NCBI GenBank assembly: GCA_020746835.1
Contig: JAGPNK010000026.1
Span: 1 to 64,000, forward strand
Reading direction: 5' to 3'
DNA from: Stachybotrys elegans
Lineage: Eukaryota; Ascomycota; Sordariomycetes; Hypocreales; Stachybotryaceae
DNA length: 64,000 nucleotides
Position numbers and translations under genes: made by a program. Within the stretch, counting starts at the first letter, position 1, and the number at the start of each line of letters is the position of its first letter. Below the pieces are notes generated by a model. It was not told the DNA's origin. It worked only from the letters and a program-made list of their open reading frames with translations, and searched no databases. Of the stretch, positions 10,669 to 22,793 are shown one piece after another.

Positions 10669-13600
10669 ATGGTATCCATTACGACCTCTGCGCTGCGTAC
10701 GACGGATAACTTGTGGCCCAACGCCATCAAGAGTCGCCTCGGCAAACCATATGCTGTCATCGTCAGTCCCGATGGGCAGCTTGAGAGCTTTGGCTTCGCC
10801 GACTTGGAAAATGCCTCGAACCGCGCAGCCTGGTTCCTCGAGGAGAATTGCAAGGATGGCATGTTTTTCTACATGGGTCCCAGTGACCTCCGATACATGG
10901 TTTGGGTTCTCGCTGCCATGAAGACGGGAAAATGCGTACGTGTTAGTCTACGGGTTGCACGCAGATAGGCTAACTTGGGTAGGTTGTGTTTCCCTCTCCC
11001 GGAAACTCGGTGCCCGCCAACAGGAAGCTCTTCACCACCGTCGGGGCGAAGAAGTTTCTCTTCGCGGTCGAGTTCACGGCCATGTCGGCTCCGCTCCGGG
11101 CCGCCACGGAGGACCTGGTGCAGTCGTGCGCGGCACCCGCCTTTGCAGAGCTGATGGATAAACACGAGGCCCGCGTGTATCCGTTTGACAAGACATGGGA
11201 CGAGGTGAAGCACACCCGCTTCATGGCGCTGCACACGTCGGGAACGTCGGGCCACCCCAAGCCCATCTACTGGAACCACATGGGCGTCAGTGTGCTGGGG
11301 GCATTTCTGGACGACGAGTTTGTAGGCCCCAACGGGACGAACCTGTCGCGGGATCTGTTTGTGGGCACAAGAATTCTTATGCCGTTCCCGCTATTTCATG
11401 TAAGTGGCTACGCCGTCGCCCGTAGTGGCATGGGCTGACCGAGCAGATGGGAGGCATGGCTTCCGTTTTGGCCTCTGTGTTTTCCGAGAACACCATTGTC
11501 CTGCCCAAGAGTGGCACTCCGCTATCGCCGCCCAACTACACGGCCCTTCTCCAGCATGCCGAGTGCACGGCGACTTTTGCGCCGCCGGCGGTCCTCGAGG
11601 GCTTGCTCGCCTTCCCTCCTGGCCTGGCCGCGCTGTCCAAGCTGGACCATGTGGCTTATACTGGCGGCCCCTTGCAGCCGACCCGCGGGGCTGAGCTCGC
11701 CAAGCACGTCAAGCATCTGTTCCCTATCCTGGCCAGCACCGAGGGCGGCGCAGCTATCCTCGAGTCGACGGGCGATAGCTCGCACTGGGACTCATTCAAG
11801 TTCATCGACGTTGGCCAGCGCATGCAGGAGACGACGCCAGGCTTCTACGAGCTTGTCTTCCCGCGCGCCGAGCGTGTGGACAAGAGCTATGGCTTCTTCC
11901 ATGTCTACCCTGACCTGAAGAAGGAGTACCGGACGTCTGATCTTCTATCGCCAGTTCCCGGAGAGGAGGGGTGGTGGGTGTACAGAGGCCGGGCAGACAA
12001 CTGGGTCGTCATGACGAATGGGCTCAAGATGGACCCAACCGATACAGAGAATGCTGTTTTAGTGCACTCGAAGGTCAAGGGTATCCTGGTGGCTGGCTCC
12101 CATCGCTTCCGTCCATGCATGCTCGTGGAGCTTAACGAGGATGAGCAGGACGAGGCTGCCGTAATGCAGGACATCTGGCACTTGGTGGTCGAGGCCAACG
12201 GCAACGCGCCCAAGTTTGGCCGAGTCCCCCGCGAGCTTATCATGATGGCCAAGAAGGACAAGCCGTTCCTCCGCGCCTCCAAGGGTACGGTTCAGCGGCA
12301 GCTCACCATCGCAGCCTACCAGGACGAGATAGATGAGCTGTACAGCCAGGTAGAAGATGGTCTCTTGTCGACTGGCTTGCTGCCCATTACGTCAACCAAA
12401 GCCGAGGACCTGGTGCCGTTTCTTGCAGACTTGGTGCAGCAGACGTTGGAGGTCGGCGACAAGGCCGTTGGCCCGGACGACGACCTCATCGCCCTCGGCC
12501 TTGACTCTCTGCTCGCTTTTATTCTGCTCGCCCGTCTCAAGGCTGCCCTACGCGAGTACGGCGCCCGCCAAGACCAACTGGATAGTGTCACTCCGAAGCT
12601 GATCTACTCCAGCACGACTGTGCGCAAGATAGCCGAACACCTTGCCGTGCTGCTTGACGGCTCGTCCGGCAAGGATTCTCTTGGCGCAAAGGATTTTGAA
12701 GAGCTGTTGGCCAAGTACACCCCGACGATCATCAATCTAGCCAAATCGGCCCCAGCGGTGGCTCACCAAGAGGCACGGGGTCAGCAGACTGTTGTCCTGA
12801 CTGGGTCAACAGGATCACTGGGGACCTACATCTTGGCGGCGCTCCTGGCCAACCCAGCTGTCCATCGCGTTGTTTGCTTGAACCGCGACACGCCCCCCAC
12901 GGCCCAGGCCCGGCAGGAAACGTCCCTGCAGGACCGCGGCCTGCCCCCTCTTGTCATTTCTCGTGTAACCTTCATTCAGGCCCGTCTCGACCAGCCAAAC
13001 CTCGGCCTATCCACGGCTGACTACGCCACGCTGGTCGAAACAACAACGTGTGTTATCCACAACGCCTTTCCCGTCAACTGGCTCATGGGCGTCGCGTCGT
13101 TTGAGCCACAGATCCGGGGACTGGTGGGGCTGCTCGCGCTCGTCCAGGCCGGGCCGAAGCATCCAGACTTTTTCTTTGCCTCTTCGATTGCTGCTGCCAC
13201 ACCTATATTGGCACCGCAGAGCCCCTCCAAGATGCCGGAGGCCATCATGAGCCCCGATGATGCCGTGAAGCTGCTTCTCCCCCAGGGGTACGCCCAAGCC
13301 AAGTATATTTGCGAGAGGCTGCTCCAAATCTACTCTTCTGAAGCATTGCAATCTCGCAGGATTGGCGTGCTCAGGATTGGCCAAATCTGTGGGCCAGTCG
13401 GCAGTGCCAACGGTACTTGGAATCCGTCAGAGTGGCTGCCGTCCCTCGTTATCTCGAGCGCCAGGTTTCTGGGCGCTCTACCCGAGTCGCTTGGCCCGTC
13501 CATGACCGACGATATCAACTGGCTCCCAGTCGACGAGTTGGCCAAGATGATTGTCGAGCTTCTTGGGGCCCCGGCCACGGACGGACTTGTTGTTTACAAT

Positions 13601-13915
13601 ATGGTACACCCGCAGCCAACATCTTGGCAAAGCCTACTGCCTGCGCTGGATGGCATCGTACCCCGGCGAGTTCCACTTGCCGAGTGGGTAAGGAGCATCG
13701 AGAGGGCTGGTGCCCGCGATGATCTCGCCAACCTCCATAGAAACCCTGCACTGAAGCTCATCGACTTCTACAAGCAAACGCTGCTGGCCGAGGGAGGACG
13801 GAGTGCTCTAGTCATAGACAGTGATAACCTACTCAAGGCCAGCGAGACGGCGCGGTCGTTGGTCCCCATTACCAAGGACAACCTGGCATCCTGGGCCGAA
13901 AGTTGGGGTCTGTAG
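10669..13915 (+). CDS. NRPS-like carboxylic acid reductase (A-T-R)
   Basis: Three exons, 10669-10935, 10983-11399 and 11447-13915, give 1050 residues, the size of fungal aryl-acid reductases. The adenylation domain spans about residues 1-550, with the A3 core LHTSGTSGHPKPIYW, then ASTEGG and YRTSDLL. The carrier domain lies at about 570-650, with DDDLIALGLDSLLAF supplying the phosphopantetheine Ser. The thioester reductase follows from about 695, with TGSTGSLGTYILAALL for NADPH, FFFASSIAAAT and the YAQAK Tyr-Lys pair. Known relatives activate an aromatic acid and release the aldehyde. With the lyase nearby, a cinnamic-type acid is the natural candidate substrate; that is inference. The gene is intact. 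Confidence 0.93.
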
Positions 13916-14391
13916 AAAACTTCATATACTTGGTATGCAGGCTGGTGTTTCCGTCAATTGAATACAACGTAGTAACCTTTCAAGTGTGCGAAGGCTCCAT
14001 GCTAGAGTCCCTAACAGGGATATAAGCCAACGACTATTATGATAGCAAGAGATACTTGGTTTTATAGTAATTTTATATATTACATCTAAGTACTAGCTTC
14101 TATATTCCAGGCACTCTTTATGTTCTACAGCTAGACCATTAGCAGTGTAGTTTTGATGTACGTGGAGGCTGTGTCACACTTCAAGAGACCTCCTGACTCG
14201 CGCAGCAGGGTTGCACTCTATTTGTTGGTTCAGGATCACAAGCGGTGTACTGGTACTTCTGAAGCTATGAGCCAATGCGATTAGAAGTATCTCTGAGCAT
14301 GAAATGTACCTACACTTTTAGAGCCTTCAATGCCGATCGTTACCCGAATCCCAAGCTTTTGATCTGCTTTTACACCTTTCTTTTCATCGCC
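13916..14391. other. intergenic, AT-rich in part
   Basis: The stretch contains a very AT-rich run near 14050-14100 and no coding signal. An in-frame extension upstream of the Pth11-like ATG exists from 14275 but lacks family similarity. Confidence 0.4.
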
Positions 14392-15536
14392 ATGTCGCAT
14401 TCGTCGCCCATTCCCGAGGGCATCGACCCGAGCGAGATACCCGCCTTGGCTCACCCAGACGGCTTGCGCCCCAACTTTGACAACCCGCCAAATGGCAATC
14501 CTGCTGCCTACGCCTGTATAATAATATGTCTCCTCCTGGCGTCTGTTAGTGCCCTGACACGAACCTGCTTCATGCTGTTGACGAGGACGATACCGAGAAT
14601 AGAAGACTGTAAGTTGCAAGAAACCAGGTCAAACATGGCATGCTAACATTGTCAGACCTCGCTGTAGCTGCGTTTGTATGTACGAGTCGATTGGCTTGAC
14701 CCACCGTACTGTTTTGACTTATACAAAGGCACTCTACCTGACATATGTGTACTGCGCATTCTGGTTCATGGATATCTGCGGTTACTATGTACACCAGTAC
14801 AATGTGCGCGCCGTAGACATGACGGAGATTCTCTACGTGAGTCGGAGCATCCCTGCCGAGGCGTTGATGGAACTAAGGTCGTATAGATTGTGCATATTTG
14901 CACATTTCTTTTCGAGTCGAGCATGATGGCCATCAAGGTCGCGATCCTCCTCTAGTGGACTCGCATCTTCACCCCAAAGACCACCACCAAGCGCGGGCGC
15001 ACGTGCAACACGTTTGCCTTTATCTGTTATTCCCTGATCGTCCTCAATATTGCCTATTACAGTTCCGTCATCATCGCCGGTAACCTTGCCTGCACGCCGT
15101 ACGAGAGAATATGGGACTATAGTGTCGAGGGCACTTGCAGCTTCGATCCCTTGATCGTGCTTGTCACCACCGGAGGCATCAATCTTGTATCCGATTTGTG
15201 TATTTTGATTATGCCCCAGGGCAAGATCTGGCACTTGAACATGTCGCTGCAGAAGAAGATCTCCGTCTCCATTGTCTTCTCCCTTGGTCTCACGTACGTC
15301 TTCTCTCGTCCCACACCGGGCATGTACTGACATTGTGCAGCTGCATTATCGCAGCATCTATTCGGGTGTGGGCCGGAGTCAATGCCTACGTGTCCGACGA
15401 CAAGGTCTACAACATCGCGGACGTAGCGCTGTGGTGTATGGTCGAAATCACAATGGGTTTTGTTGTCTTTTGCCTGCCCATGGCTCCCAAGGTATACTAC
15501 GTACGACGCATGTTGAGATTCGGAACGAATATATAA
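14392..15536 (+). pseudogene. Pth11-like / fungal rhodopsin-domain membrane protein with an in-frame TAG
   Basis: Five exons: 14392-14608, 14656-14675, 14729-14836, 14887-15293 and 15341-15536 (316 codons). The joined frame has about seven hydrophobic segments and family landmarks: RIEDYLAVAAF across the 20-nt second exon, LLxWTRIF, TGGINLVSDLCILIMP and VEITMGFVVFCLP. A single TAG at 14953-14955 (codon 138) sits in the family motif between KVAILL and WTRIF, where Glu or Gln is expected; no intron explains it. The short C-terminus after VRRMLRFG also suggests decay. Such proteins are plasma-membrane receptors or cluster-associated membrane proteins. It lies 0.5 kb after the reductase on the same strand. 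Confidence 0.8.
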
Positions 15537-16007
15537 CAGATGTAGATAATGACAGCGAGAATCAAGGGAGGGCTTATTAAAGATAAGAATTGGATACCTA
15601 CTAATTAAGTAGTCTTGTTCGCTAAATTCGCCAAGAGACCAAGAAAGCGCCGAGAAGTCCTTGGGTGCTGACAACAATAACCTTCCTTCTACGGCATGAC
15701 AACTAGCATTGAATCAGAGATAACGTCCCCGCTACTGGCTTGGGCAACAGGGAAAAGGCAGCATGGCAACATGGGGTAAAGTTTGCACCTACCCAATCGA
15801 TCAGAACTCATGGCGGTATCGGGCATTGAAAGCGACCACAATCCATGCCTTGAATTCTTTAGTGCGGCCCAGGACCTTTTAAAATCGACCTCTGTCCCCC
15901 TCCTACTACTTCGCGATACTCATCCCTTGTTGCTGTTCGAGTCGGTTCTCTCTCGACCTCAAAACTGCATTGTCGCCAGTCCCGTCGGTTGCATCCGCCA
16001 ATACAGC
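15537..16007. other. intergenic / promoter of the next gene
   Basis: No gene is seen. The second half leads into the secreted protein gene at 16008 and is probably its promoter and 5' leader. Confidence 0.4.
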
Positions 16008-18218
16008 ATGCATTTCAACATTGCCACGGGCGCCGTCACCCTGACGGCCGTCGCCACGACCGCCATGGCGATGGAGATGCCCAAGGACACAACCCGAGCC
16101 GCTGAGCTCTACGACAGCGGCAAGTTGCATGCGTGGAATATGGAGCGCAAGATCGAAATGACAATTGCCCAGGCTGAGGCCGGCATGCTGAACTCGACTG
16201 TCTGGCCTAGGCTCAACTACACCAAGTGCGAGGATGGTGTTGCCCAGGCTATCCCAGGCGACCCGCTTCACGGCTTCAAGTGCAAGAATATAGATCTATA
16301 TGACTTTATCAACCATGCTACGCTTGGCTCGCCGAATGGTTACGGTTTGACGCCTGACTCCATCCCCCGTACCGGTTCCTCTACTTGGGGCTGGATAGAC
16401 CCTGAATCTGGCCGGTAAGTAAATGAAGCCACTTCACATGCGTCGCGAGGCGCGTACAATGAGCTAGCTAGCAGCCTGGCTGACTTCTCATCTGTTCCTC
16501 CACAGCGAATTCATTGCGAATGGAATGGTTGATGGCACTGCCTTCATCGAGATTCTCCCGGAGGGTCGCATGTCCCTACTGGGATTCCTGTAGGTTGCCC
16601 GAACTTGGGGGATCGATTAAGCGTTTATTGCTAACCAATCTCCTAGTCCTGTTCCTGTCCCAATTGAACGCTTTGCTTTGTGGAAGGAGGTCAGATCCTA
16701 CAAGCACTATATGCTTATCGGCTCCGAAATGGTCAATCATGGCGTCCAGATCTTTGACATGACCAAGCTACTTGACATTGACCCCGAGGCACCTGTCAAG
16801 TTCGATCCAGTCAGGGATGTGACCGGTCATTTCACAGACTTGCCTGGCCCAGGTCGCAGTCACAACATTGTCGTCTATGAAGAAAAAGACCTTTTGCTTG
16901 TTGTTGGCTCCCAGCCTCGAACTGATGAGTGCCGATCTGGTCTCATCCTCGTCGACCTGTCCGACATCAGTAACCCAACCAAGATCGGCTGCAACCCCAA
17001 CGACGGCTACGTCCACGACGTACGTTAGCCGCGCTCCCAAGCCATATACTTGTCTAAAGGATGAGTGCTAATAGAGTTGCAGGCCCAATGCCTTACGTAC
17101 AAAGGTCCTGATGAGAAATACCTGGGTCGCGATGTTTGCTACTCCTATAACGAGGATACTCTGACCATCTACGATGTCACCGACCCAGCTAATTCATCAA
17201 TCATTTCTGTAACTTCATACGAGGGCGCCACCTACACTCATCAGGCAAGCCCATACTATTTCCTTATCCGTCTCTCTCAATGGTCCATAACTCCGCCGCG
17301 TCTCACTACTTCCATACTTCCGCCCGATTTGAGGCTAATACAATTTACAGGGTTGGGTTCTCGACCCCGAGTGGCAGGAGTTCTTGATTCTTGATGACGA
17401 ACTTGATGAGGTTAACTCCGTAGGCGCTGCTCAAGATGGTTACCCTGTGACCTTCATTTGGCAACTTGAATCTCTGGAGAGCCCTAAGCAAGTTGGCCTC
17501 TATAAGGGTAAGTTGGGCCTCATAACATCCTCGTGACATCTCATGCCCCATAAGGCCACGGCCTCCAAGCATCACTTGTGAACTACAGCATGAGAATTAG
17601 AATTTTGGGACTAACAGTTACTCAAGGCTCTGTACGGAGTGTGGATCATAACCAGTATATCAAGGACGGTCTTACCTACCAGTCCAACTATCAGGCCGGC
17701 CTCCGCGTTTACGATATCAGCTCTATCCCAACCGATCCCTCCGGTAATAGTGTGTGCGAGGTGAGATCAACAAATACCCGAAGTAGATACCCAAAAAGGT
17801 TCAAGTCTAATTCCTGATCTAGGTCGCGTACTTTGATATCCACCCTGAGGACGACAACGAGCCTGGTGGCGGTGTCCCTACCTATGAGTTTGGGACCTGG
17901 GCAGCATACGCCATGTTCCCCTCTGGCTTCATCTTTATCAACACCAAGGAGCGCGGTGCATTTCTTGTTAAAATGACCCGCCGCGAATCGTGCCCAAACG
18001 TCCACCCATGCAACGCCGACAACTGCCTACGTGCTATGCGTTCCACCAGCGTCGAAGGCCGTCTTGAGGAGTCGCAGGAATTCTGCGGTGCTTTCCTTAG
18101 TGGCTGGTCTGCCGACGTTGGTGAGGTCCCTGCATACGGAGCCACAGCCTGCGGCGAGAACATTATCTCTCGCGTTAGCTCCGCCTGCTCGTGTCTGCCG
18201 ACGCCCACCTCAATCTAG
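16008..18218 (+). CDS. secreted LVIVD/choice-of-anchor-B-like beta-propeller protein
   Basis: Seven exons: 16008-16414, 16506-16589, 16647-17019, 17083-17244, 17351-17507, 17627-17760 and 17823-18218 (about 570 residues). The N-terminus MHFNIATGAVTLTAVATTAM is a signal peptide. Repeated units of the LVIVD type follow (HGVQIFDMTKLLDI, SGLILVDLSDISNPTKIG, DTLTIYDVTDPANSSIIS, AGLRVYDISSIP), as in choice-of-anchor-B family proteins. The C-terminus is Cys-rich (CPNVHPCNADNCLRAM). It is probably an extracellular propeller of unknown ligand. The fourth intron begins with GC (GCAAGC at 17245) and ends ACAG; splicing there is needed to keep HQGWVLD in frame. The family call is from repeat pattern; the function is unknown. 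Confidence 0.85.
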
Positions 18219-19330
18219 ATATGTACCTTATGCTGCTAGGGGGAAATAGTTCACGGTGGTGGTCGGCTCCTAACTGTACTAAACATTGTATCGGGGTTGA
18301 TTACGAGTAGAGAGTCGGAGACTCTCGTCTAAAATCTCAAGGCTGAGTTTGGATATTCACATGGCGGTGTCCAGTTTAAAGGGGTTTGGGATATTTAACT
18401 ACAGATATCTATCTTGAACTGGCTCGAAGCAAAGCCTAAGCAGTGTTAACGAGTGATACGATGCTAATAGACAGAATTCACCTTGTGCTTCAATGCCGAA
18501 GACTGTGGTCAGTGGGGTCGACTAGGCGCCAAAGTAGACATGAGGTCGTACGATTGGGTTGCATCGTCTTTTAGACTCCAGCCTGTGCCTACCTGAACGA
18601 GTTTCTACTCTTATTGGTTTGGAAGGTCTGGATAGTATTGCCGCCGCGTCGGTTATGTCTCAGTGTCCCGGTCTTCCCGTTTACCAACTGATCATTAAGG
18701 CCAACGAATAAAGAATGGCATGCACGCCGCAATGGTAACGCACGCATCCATCTTCTTGTGTCAACTATTGTCTGTAGCTGCATAGCCCTCTCCCCTCTCA
18801 CATGGAGCCGTGGAGAGGGATGCTTAAAATACAATCCGGAACTCATGGCTTCGGATTCGTTTCTCCCAATTTCCGCTCTTTCTAGGCTACCTTGCAGCCC
18901 GCGCCACAATGCATGCATAGGGCTATGGAAGGGTTACCCTGTCTCGTTACTGCATGGAATTAGGAGAGATTATTCGTAAGTGGATTCCAGTGATGCCCAG
19001 GAAATGCATCAGTAAGCACCTAGTGATTCCCATAAAATGCATCAGTAAGCACCCAGTGAGGGTCTGCCAGACTCAGCAATTGTGTGCACGCTCGTATTCT
19101 GTTCCTGCGGCACTTTCGTTTAACACCCGCGTCCAGGTTCTTAAGCCTCTGAGGATTGAGGCACAGCAACAAGCCCCTTGGCGCATATAAATGCATATCC
19201 ATATTCGATTGTTATTTGTGTGACTAGCTCGTATAGCTCGTCTTATAAACATGGGCGACAGCTTCAGCAGTTGGCTGCCTGTCACTCAATCTCTATCAAG
19301 ATCCGAGCAGCCTCTGTGTTTAAGGGGAAA
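18219..19330. other. intergenic, 1.1 kb
   Basis: No coding signal beyond short frames. It contains a two-copy 33-bp direct repeat at 18991-19056 (listed separately) and the promoter of the subtilase gene. Confidence 0.5.
18991..19056. repeat. two-copy tandem repeat, 33-bp unit
   Basis: Two head-to-tail copies (18991-19023 and 19024-19056) share AATGCATCAGTAAGCACC and differ at a few positions. They lie about 280 bp upstream of the subtilase start, so a regulatory role is possible but not shown. Confidence 0.85.
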
Positions 19331-22170
19331 ATGCATTGTTCGGCACCACTTCTATCTCTTCTGGTGGCAACCTTATGCGCCGTGGTAGCAGCAGAATCCG
19401 GCACTGAGAAGCTTGCAATTGGCTCCCCTAAAGTGATTCCTGGGCGTTTTCTTGTTGAGTTCGACGATGATTATGTAGGCCTTCTTTCTTCCCTTTTCAT
19501 CTTCCAATTCAGATCTAAAACGATGCTAACGCCTAACTTTGACTACTAGAATAACGACCAGTTCCGTGTTCAGGCAGAACCTGAGTACGAAACTCGGGTA
19601 GAGCTGAGATACACCTTATTCCGGGGGGTTTCTATCCAACTCAACGACGTTGATACTGCTGAGGAAAAGGCAGTACAGCTTGCTTCTCTTCCCTCGGTCA
19701 AAAACATTTGGCCTGTTTACGTCATTGAACTTCCCGAACTTGAACTCGAAGAAGTCGTGTCAGCTGGAGTTTCAGCCCATAGTCAGCTCAAGAGGAGCGG
19801 CAAGACATCCTTGAGTAATGCGCCTCATGTCATGACGCAGATCGATAAGATGCATGCCGAGGGCATAACAGGCAAAGGAATCAAAATTGCAGTGATAGAC
19901 AGTGGTGTAAGTTTCCCTTTCACAATATCCTATGCATACACTAACGGGGCAATGGTCAGATCGAATACACCCATCCTGCGCTCGGCGGCTGTTTTGGTGA
20001 AGGCTGTCTGGTCACTTCTGGATACGACTTTGTTGGGGACGATTTTACTGGCTACAATAACGCCATGCCCGACAATGATCCCATGGACTGTCGCGGCCAT
20101 GGTACTCACGTTGCCGGCATTATTTCAGCCCAGGAGAACGAGTTTGGCATCTTTGGTGCTGCACCAGGGGCGGTTCTTAGTGCGTATCGTGTTTTTGGTT
20201 GCACCGGCGTGACAACATCGGACATCATAATTGCAGCCTACAATGCAGCCTACGAAGACGGCGCTGATATTATCACCGCTTCTCTTAGTGCACGAAGTGG
20301 TTGGTCCTCCTCGCACTGGAACGATCCCATCAGCCGAATAGTCGAAAGGGGTATTCCATGCCTGGCATCAGCTGGCAATACAGGCGACAGTGGACTGTTT
20401 GACGTCGGAAACCCGGGTGCTGCCAAGGGGGTTACCGCTGTGGCTTCATTTGAGAATACAGTGCGACCGACAGAGCAGTTCAAAGGTTATCACATCATCG
20501 ACAAAGCATCACCTGTATCCTTTCCAATTCACCACGGCCGTCCCGGCGACTGGGATGGCGTTGAACGACCACTCTGGGCTACAGGTTATAACCTTAGCAC
20601 AACGGTTGATGGCTGCGAACCTCTCAGCGACGATACCCCTGATCTAAGCCAATATGTTGTCCTTCTCCGTCGCGCAGACTGCAGTTACAGCGACCAGGCT
20701 CAGAACGTGGCGGATAAAGGGGCCAAATTTCTCATAATTTACAACAACGAGCCTGGGTTCAATTTCATCTTCCTAGACGGCATCGAAGGTATCCAGGGAG
20801 TTGCAGGTATCTCGATGGAGCTCGGAGAGACTTGGATCAAGGCTCTCGAGGCTGGTTCTACCGTCATGACGGATATCCTCGCTTCGGATAATCCAGAGCG
20901 TTATTTTATCTTTGACCCTGATTACGACGAGGCCGGCACTGTCAGCTATTGGTCTAGTATGGGACCGAGCTACGAGATGAATGCAGGACCAAATTTTGGT
21001 GCGCCAGGCGGAGCCATCTTGTCAACCGTGCCGGTATCACAAGGCAGCTTTGGGGTCAAGTCTGGCACTTCGATGGCTTGCCCCCTTGCGGCCGCTGCCT
21101 ACGCTCTTATCGCCGAGGCTCGAGGCAAGCTTGAGCCGGCAGTGGTTGCGGACGTTCTTGCTTCCACCGCCAAAGCACAGGCTTATTACAATATAATGGA
21201 TCAAACCTTCGAGGATTGGCTCACTTCTCCAGTTCAGCAAGGTGCAGGGCTCATACAGGTGTATGATGCAGCCCATGCTACAACCCTAGTAACGCCAACG
21301 AGCCTTTCCTTCAACGACGCAGATCATTTCATCGAGACTCTCAATTTCACACTCACGAATTCAGCCAAGAATGAGATCAGCTACGATCTACTCCACACAC
21401 CCTCGCGTAGCTTATACGTACTTGAGCCCGACGGCATCAAGCACAGTACCTGGGACGTGGGGAATGTCAACGTCCATGCCGAGATTCTAATTAGTAGCTC
21501 CAGAGTTGTTGTTGGCCCCGGTGAATCTACTACCATTGAGGTCACTGCTATACCACCTCAAGGACTCGATCTGAAACGTATGCCTCTCTGGTCTGGATAC
21601 ATATCTATCAACGGATCAGATGGCAGTTCGTTATCATTGACCTACCAGGGTCTTCAGGGATCACTCTACAACGCAACAGTGATTAGAGATGACGATCTCT
21701 GGATTGCGAGCTCATCCGCCTGGACATTAGACCCTGTCCCTGACAACACAATCTTCACGCTTCCACCCCCAGGAACTCCTTGGAGTTGGGAGTACAACTA
21801 TCCCCTAGTCATCATGACCCTTCACTGGGGATCACGTATCATCACAGCTGACATCGTGCCATTGACTACATGTCCCCCTAATACAACCATTCAGGCTCGT
21901 GGCATGGAAACAATTGGCCAGCTAGTTGGGTATCCGCAGCTTTGGTCGCCACATGGAGAGACTTCTGTCACATGGGAAGGCAGTTTGGCGGACGGACTGT
22001 ATGCGCCTCCTGGAAGGTATAAAGTTGTTGTAAGAGCCCTGCGGATACATGGGAATGAATCTGAGGACGAGGACTGGTTTATGGCAGAATCACAGCCGTT
22101 TCAGATTAAATATCTCGAAACTGTAGGTGGCGACGATGACGGTACTGGTGATGATGCACCTTCTCAGTGA
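19331..22170 (+). CDS. secreted subtilisin-like serine protease with PA domain (family S8)
   Basis: Three exons, 19331-19474, 19550-19906 and 19960-22170, give 903 residues. A signal peptide (MHCSAPLLSLLVATLCAVVA) is followed by an I9-like propeptide to about residue 130. The catalytic domain has Asp165 (AVIDSG), His214 (DCRGHGTHVAGI) and Ser538 (SGTSMACPLAAAAYAL). A protease-associated insert lies between His and Ser (ADCSYSDQAQNVADKGAKFLIIYNN). After the catalytic domain come Fn3-like beta domains. The enzyme should cleave proteins outside the cell. It shares architecture with the gene at 58.5-61.4 kb. Splicing at 19907 splits the Asp motif region cleanly in frame. Confidence 0.93.
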
Positions 22171-22793
22171 TCCAAAAGGTCGGTTGACTGTCTGTAACAC
22201 CTTGAAAGAAGGTAAGGCTTCTGATGGGTGTGCACAACTAAGTTAATGTCTATAATCATGTGTTAGCAACCTTGCAGTCCTCGTGATCTTGATATCGCCT
22301 TTTCAGCAATAGCTTCGACCAAGTCCCTCGGAACAAGCCTTTTTGCACATCGTTGGAACCTTCAGCCTATCACTCGCAAAATTCTTCTCCAGCTATAATT
22401 AAGACCAGGCAGAAATCTTATTAGACTCCAGACAACGTGACAACATTATCACAGAAGCTGCTAACCAACTGTAGTACACAGGTAGCTAGCGAAACCTTTA
22501 CGTTGCCTTGGCTCTGGATAATTCCATTCCCTTGATCTGGCTTCGCCGCTTTGCACTCTCAAAGGTGGAAAATCTTCAAACAACGTTTTGGTTAATGCCG
22601 AGCTATTCGGATGGTATGCAGTTGGTATGCAGACTAGTCGAGTAGATTGTCTGTGTGGAAGGGGCAGGCCGTGCGATGTGCAGTATTGTCCGTCCTTAAT
22701 ATCTCTGTATAATCCGCCATGCACTCCCAGCAAAAGTCATAGAGACATGCAGTACCTATTTCGCCATCTTAGTATACTGAAATGAAACGCTGA
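22171..22793. other. intergenic between converging genes
   Basis: No gene is seen. This is probably the 3' flanks of the subtilase and the RBR ligase genes. Confidence 0.45.

Noticed and set aside
9940..14955. Reassignment of UAG to an amino acid
   Set aside because: Several other genes in the window end naturally at TAG (for example the RBR ligase), and only two genes have internal TAG; nonsense mutation is simpler.
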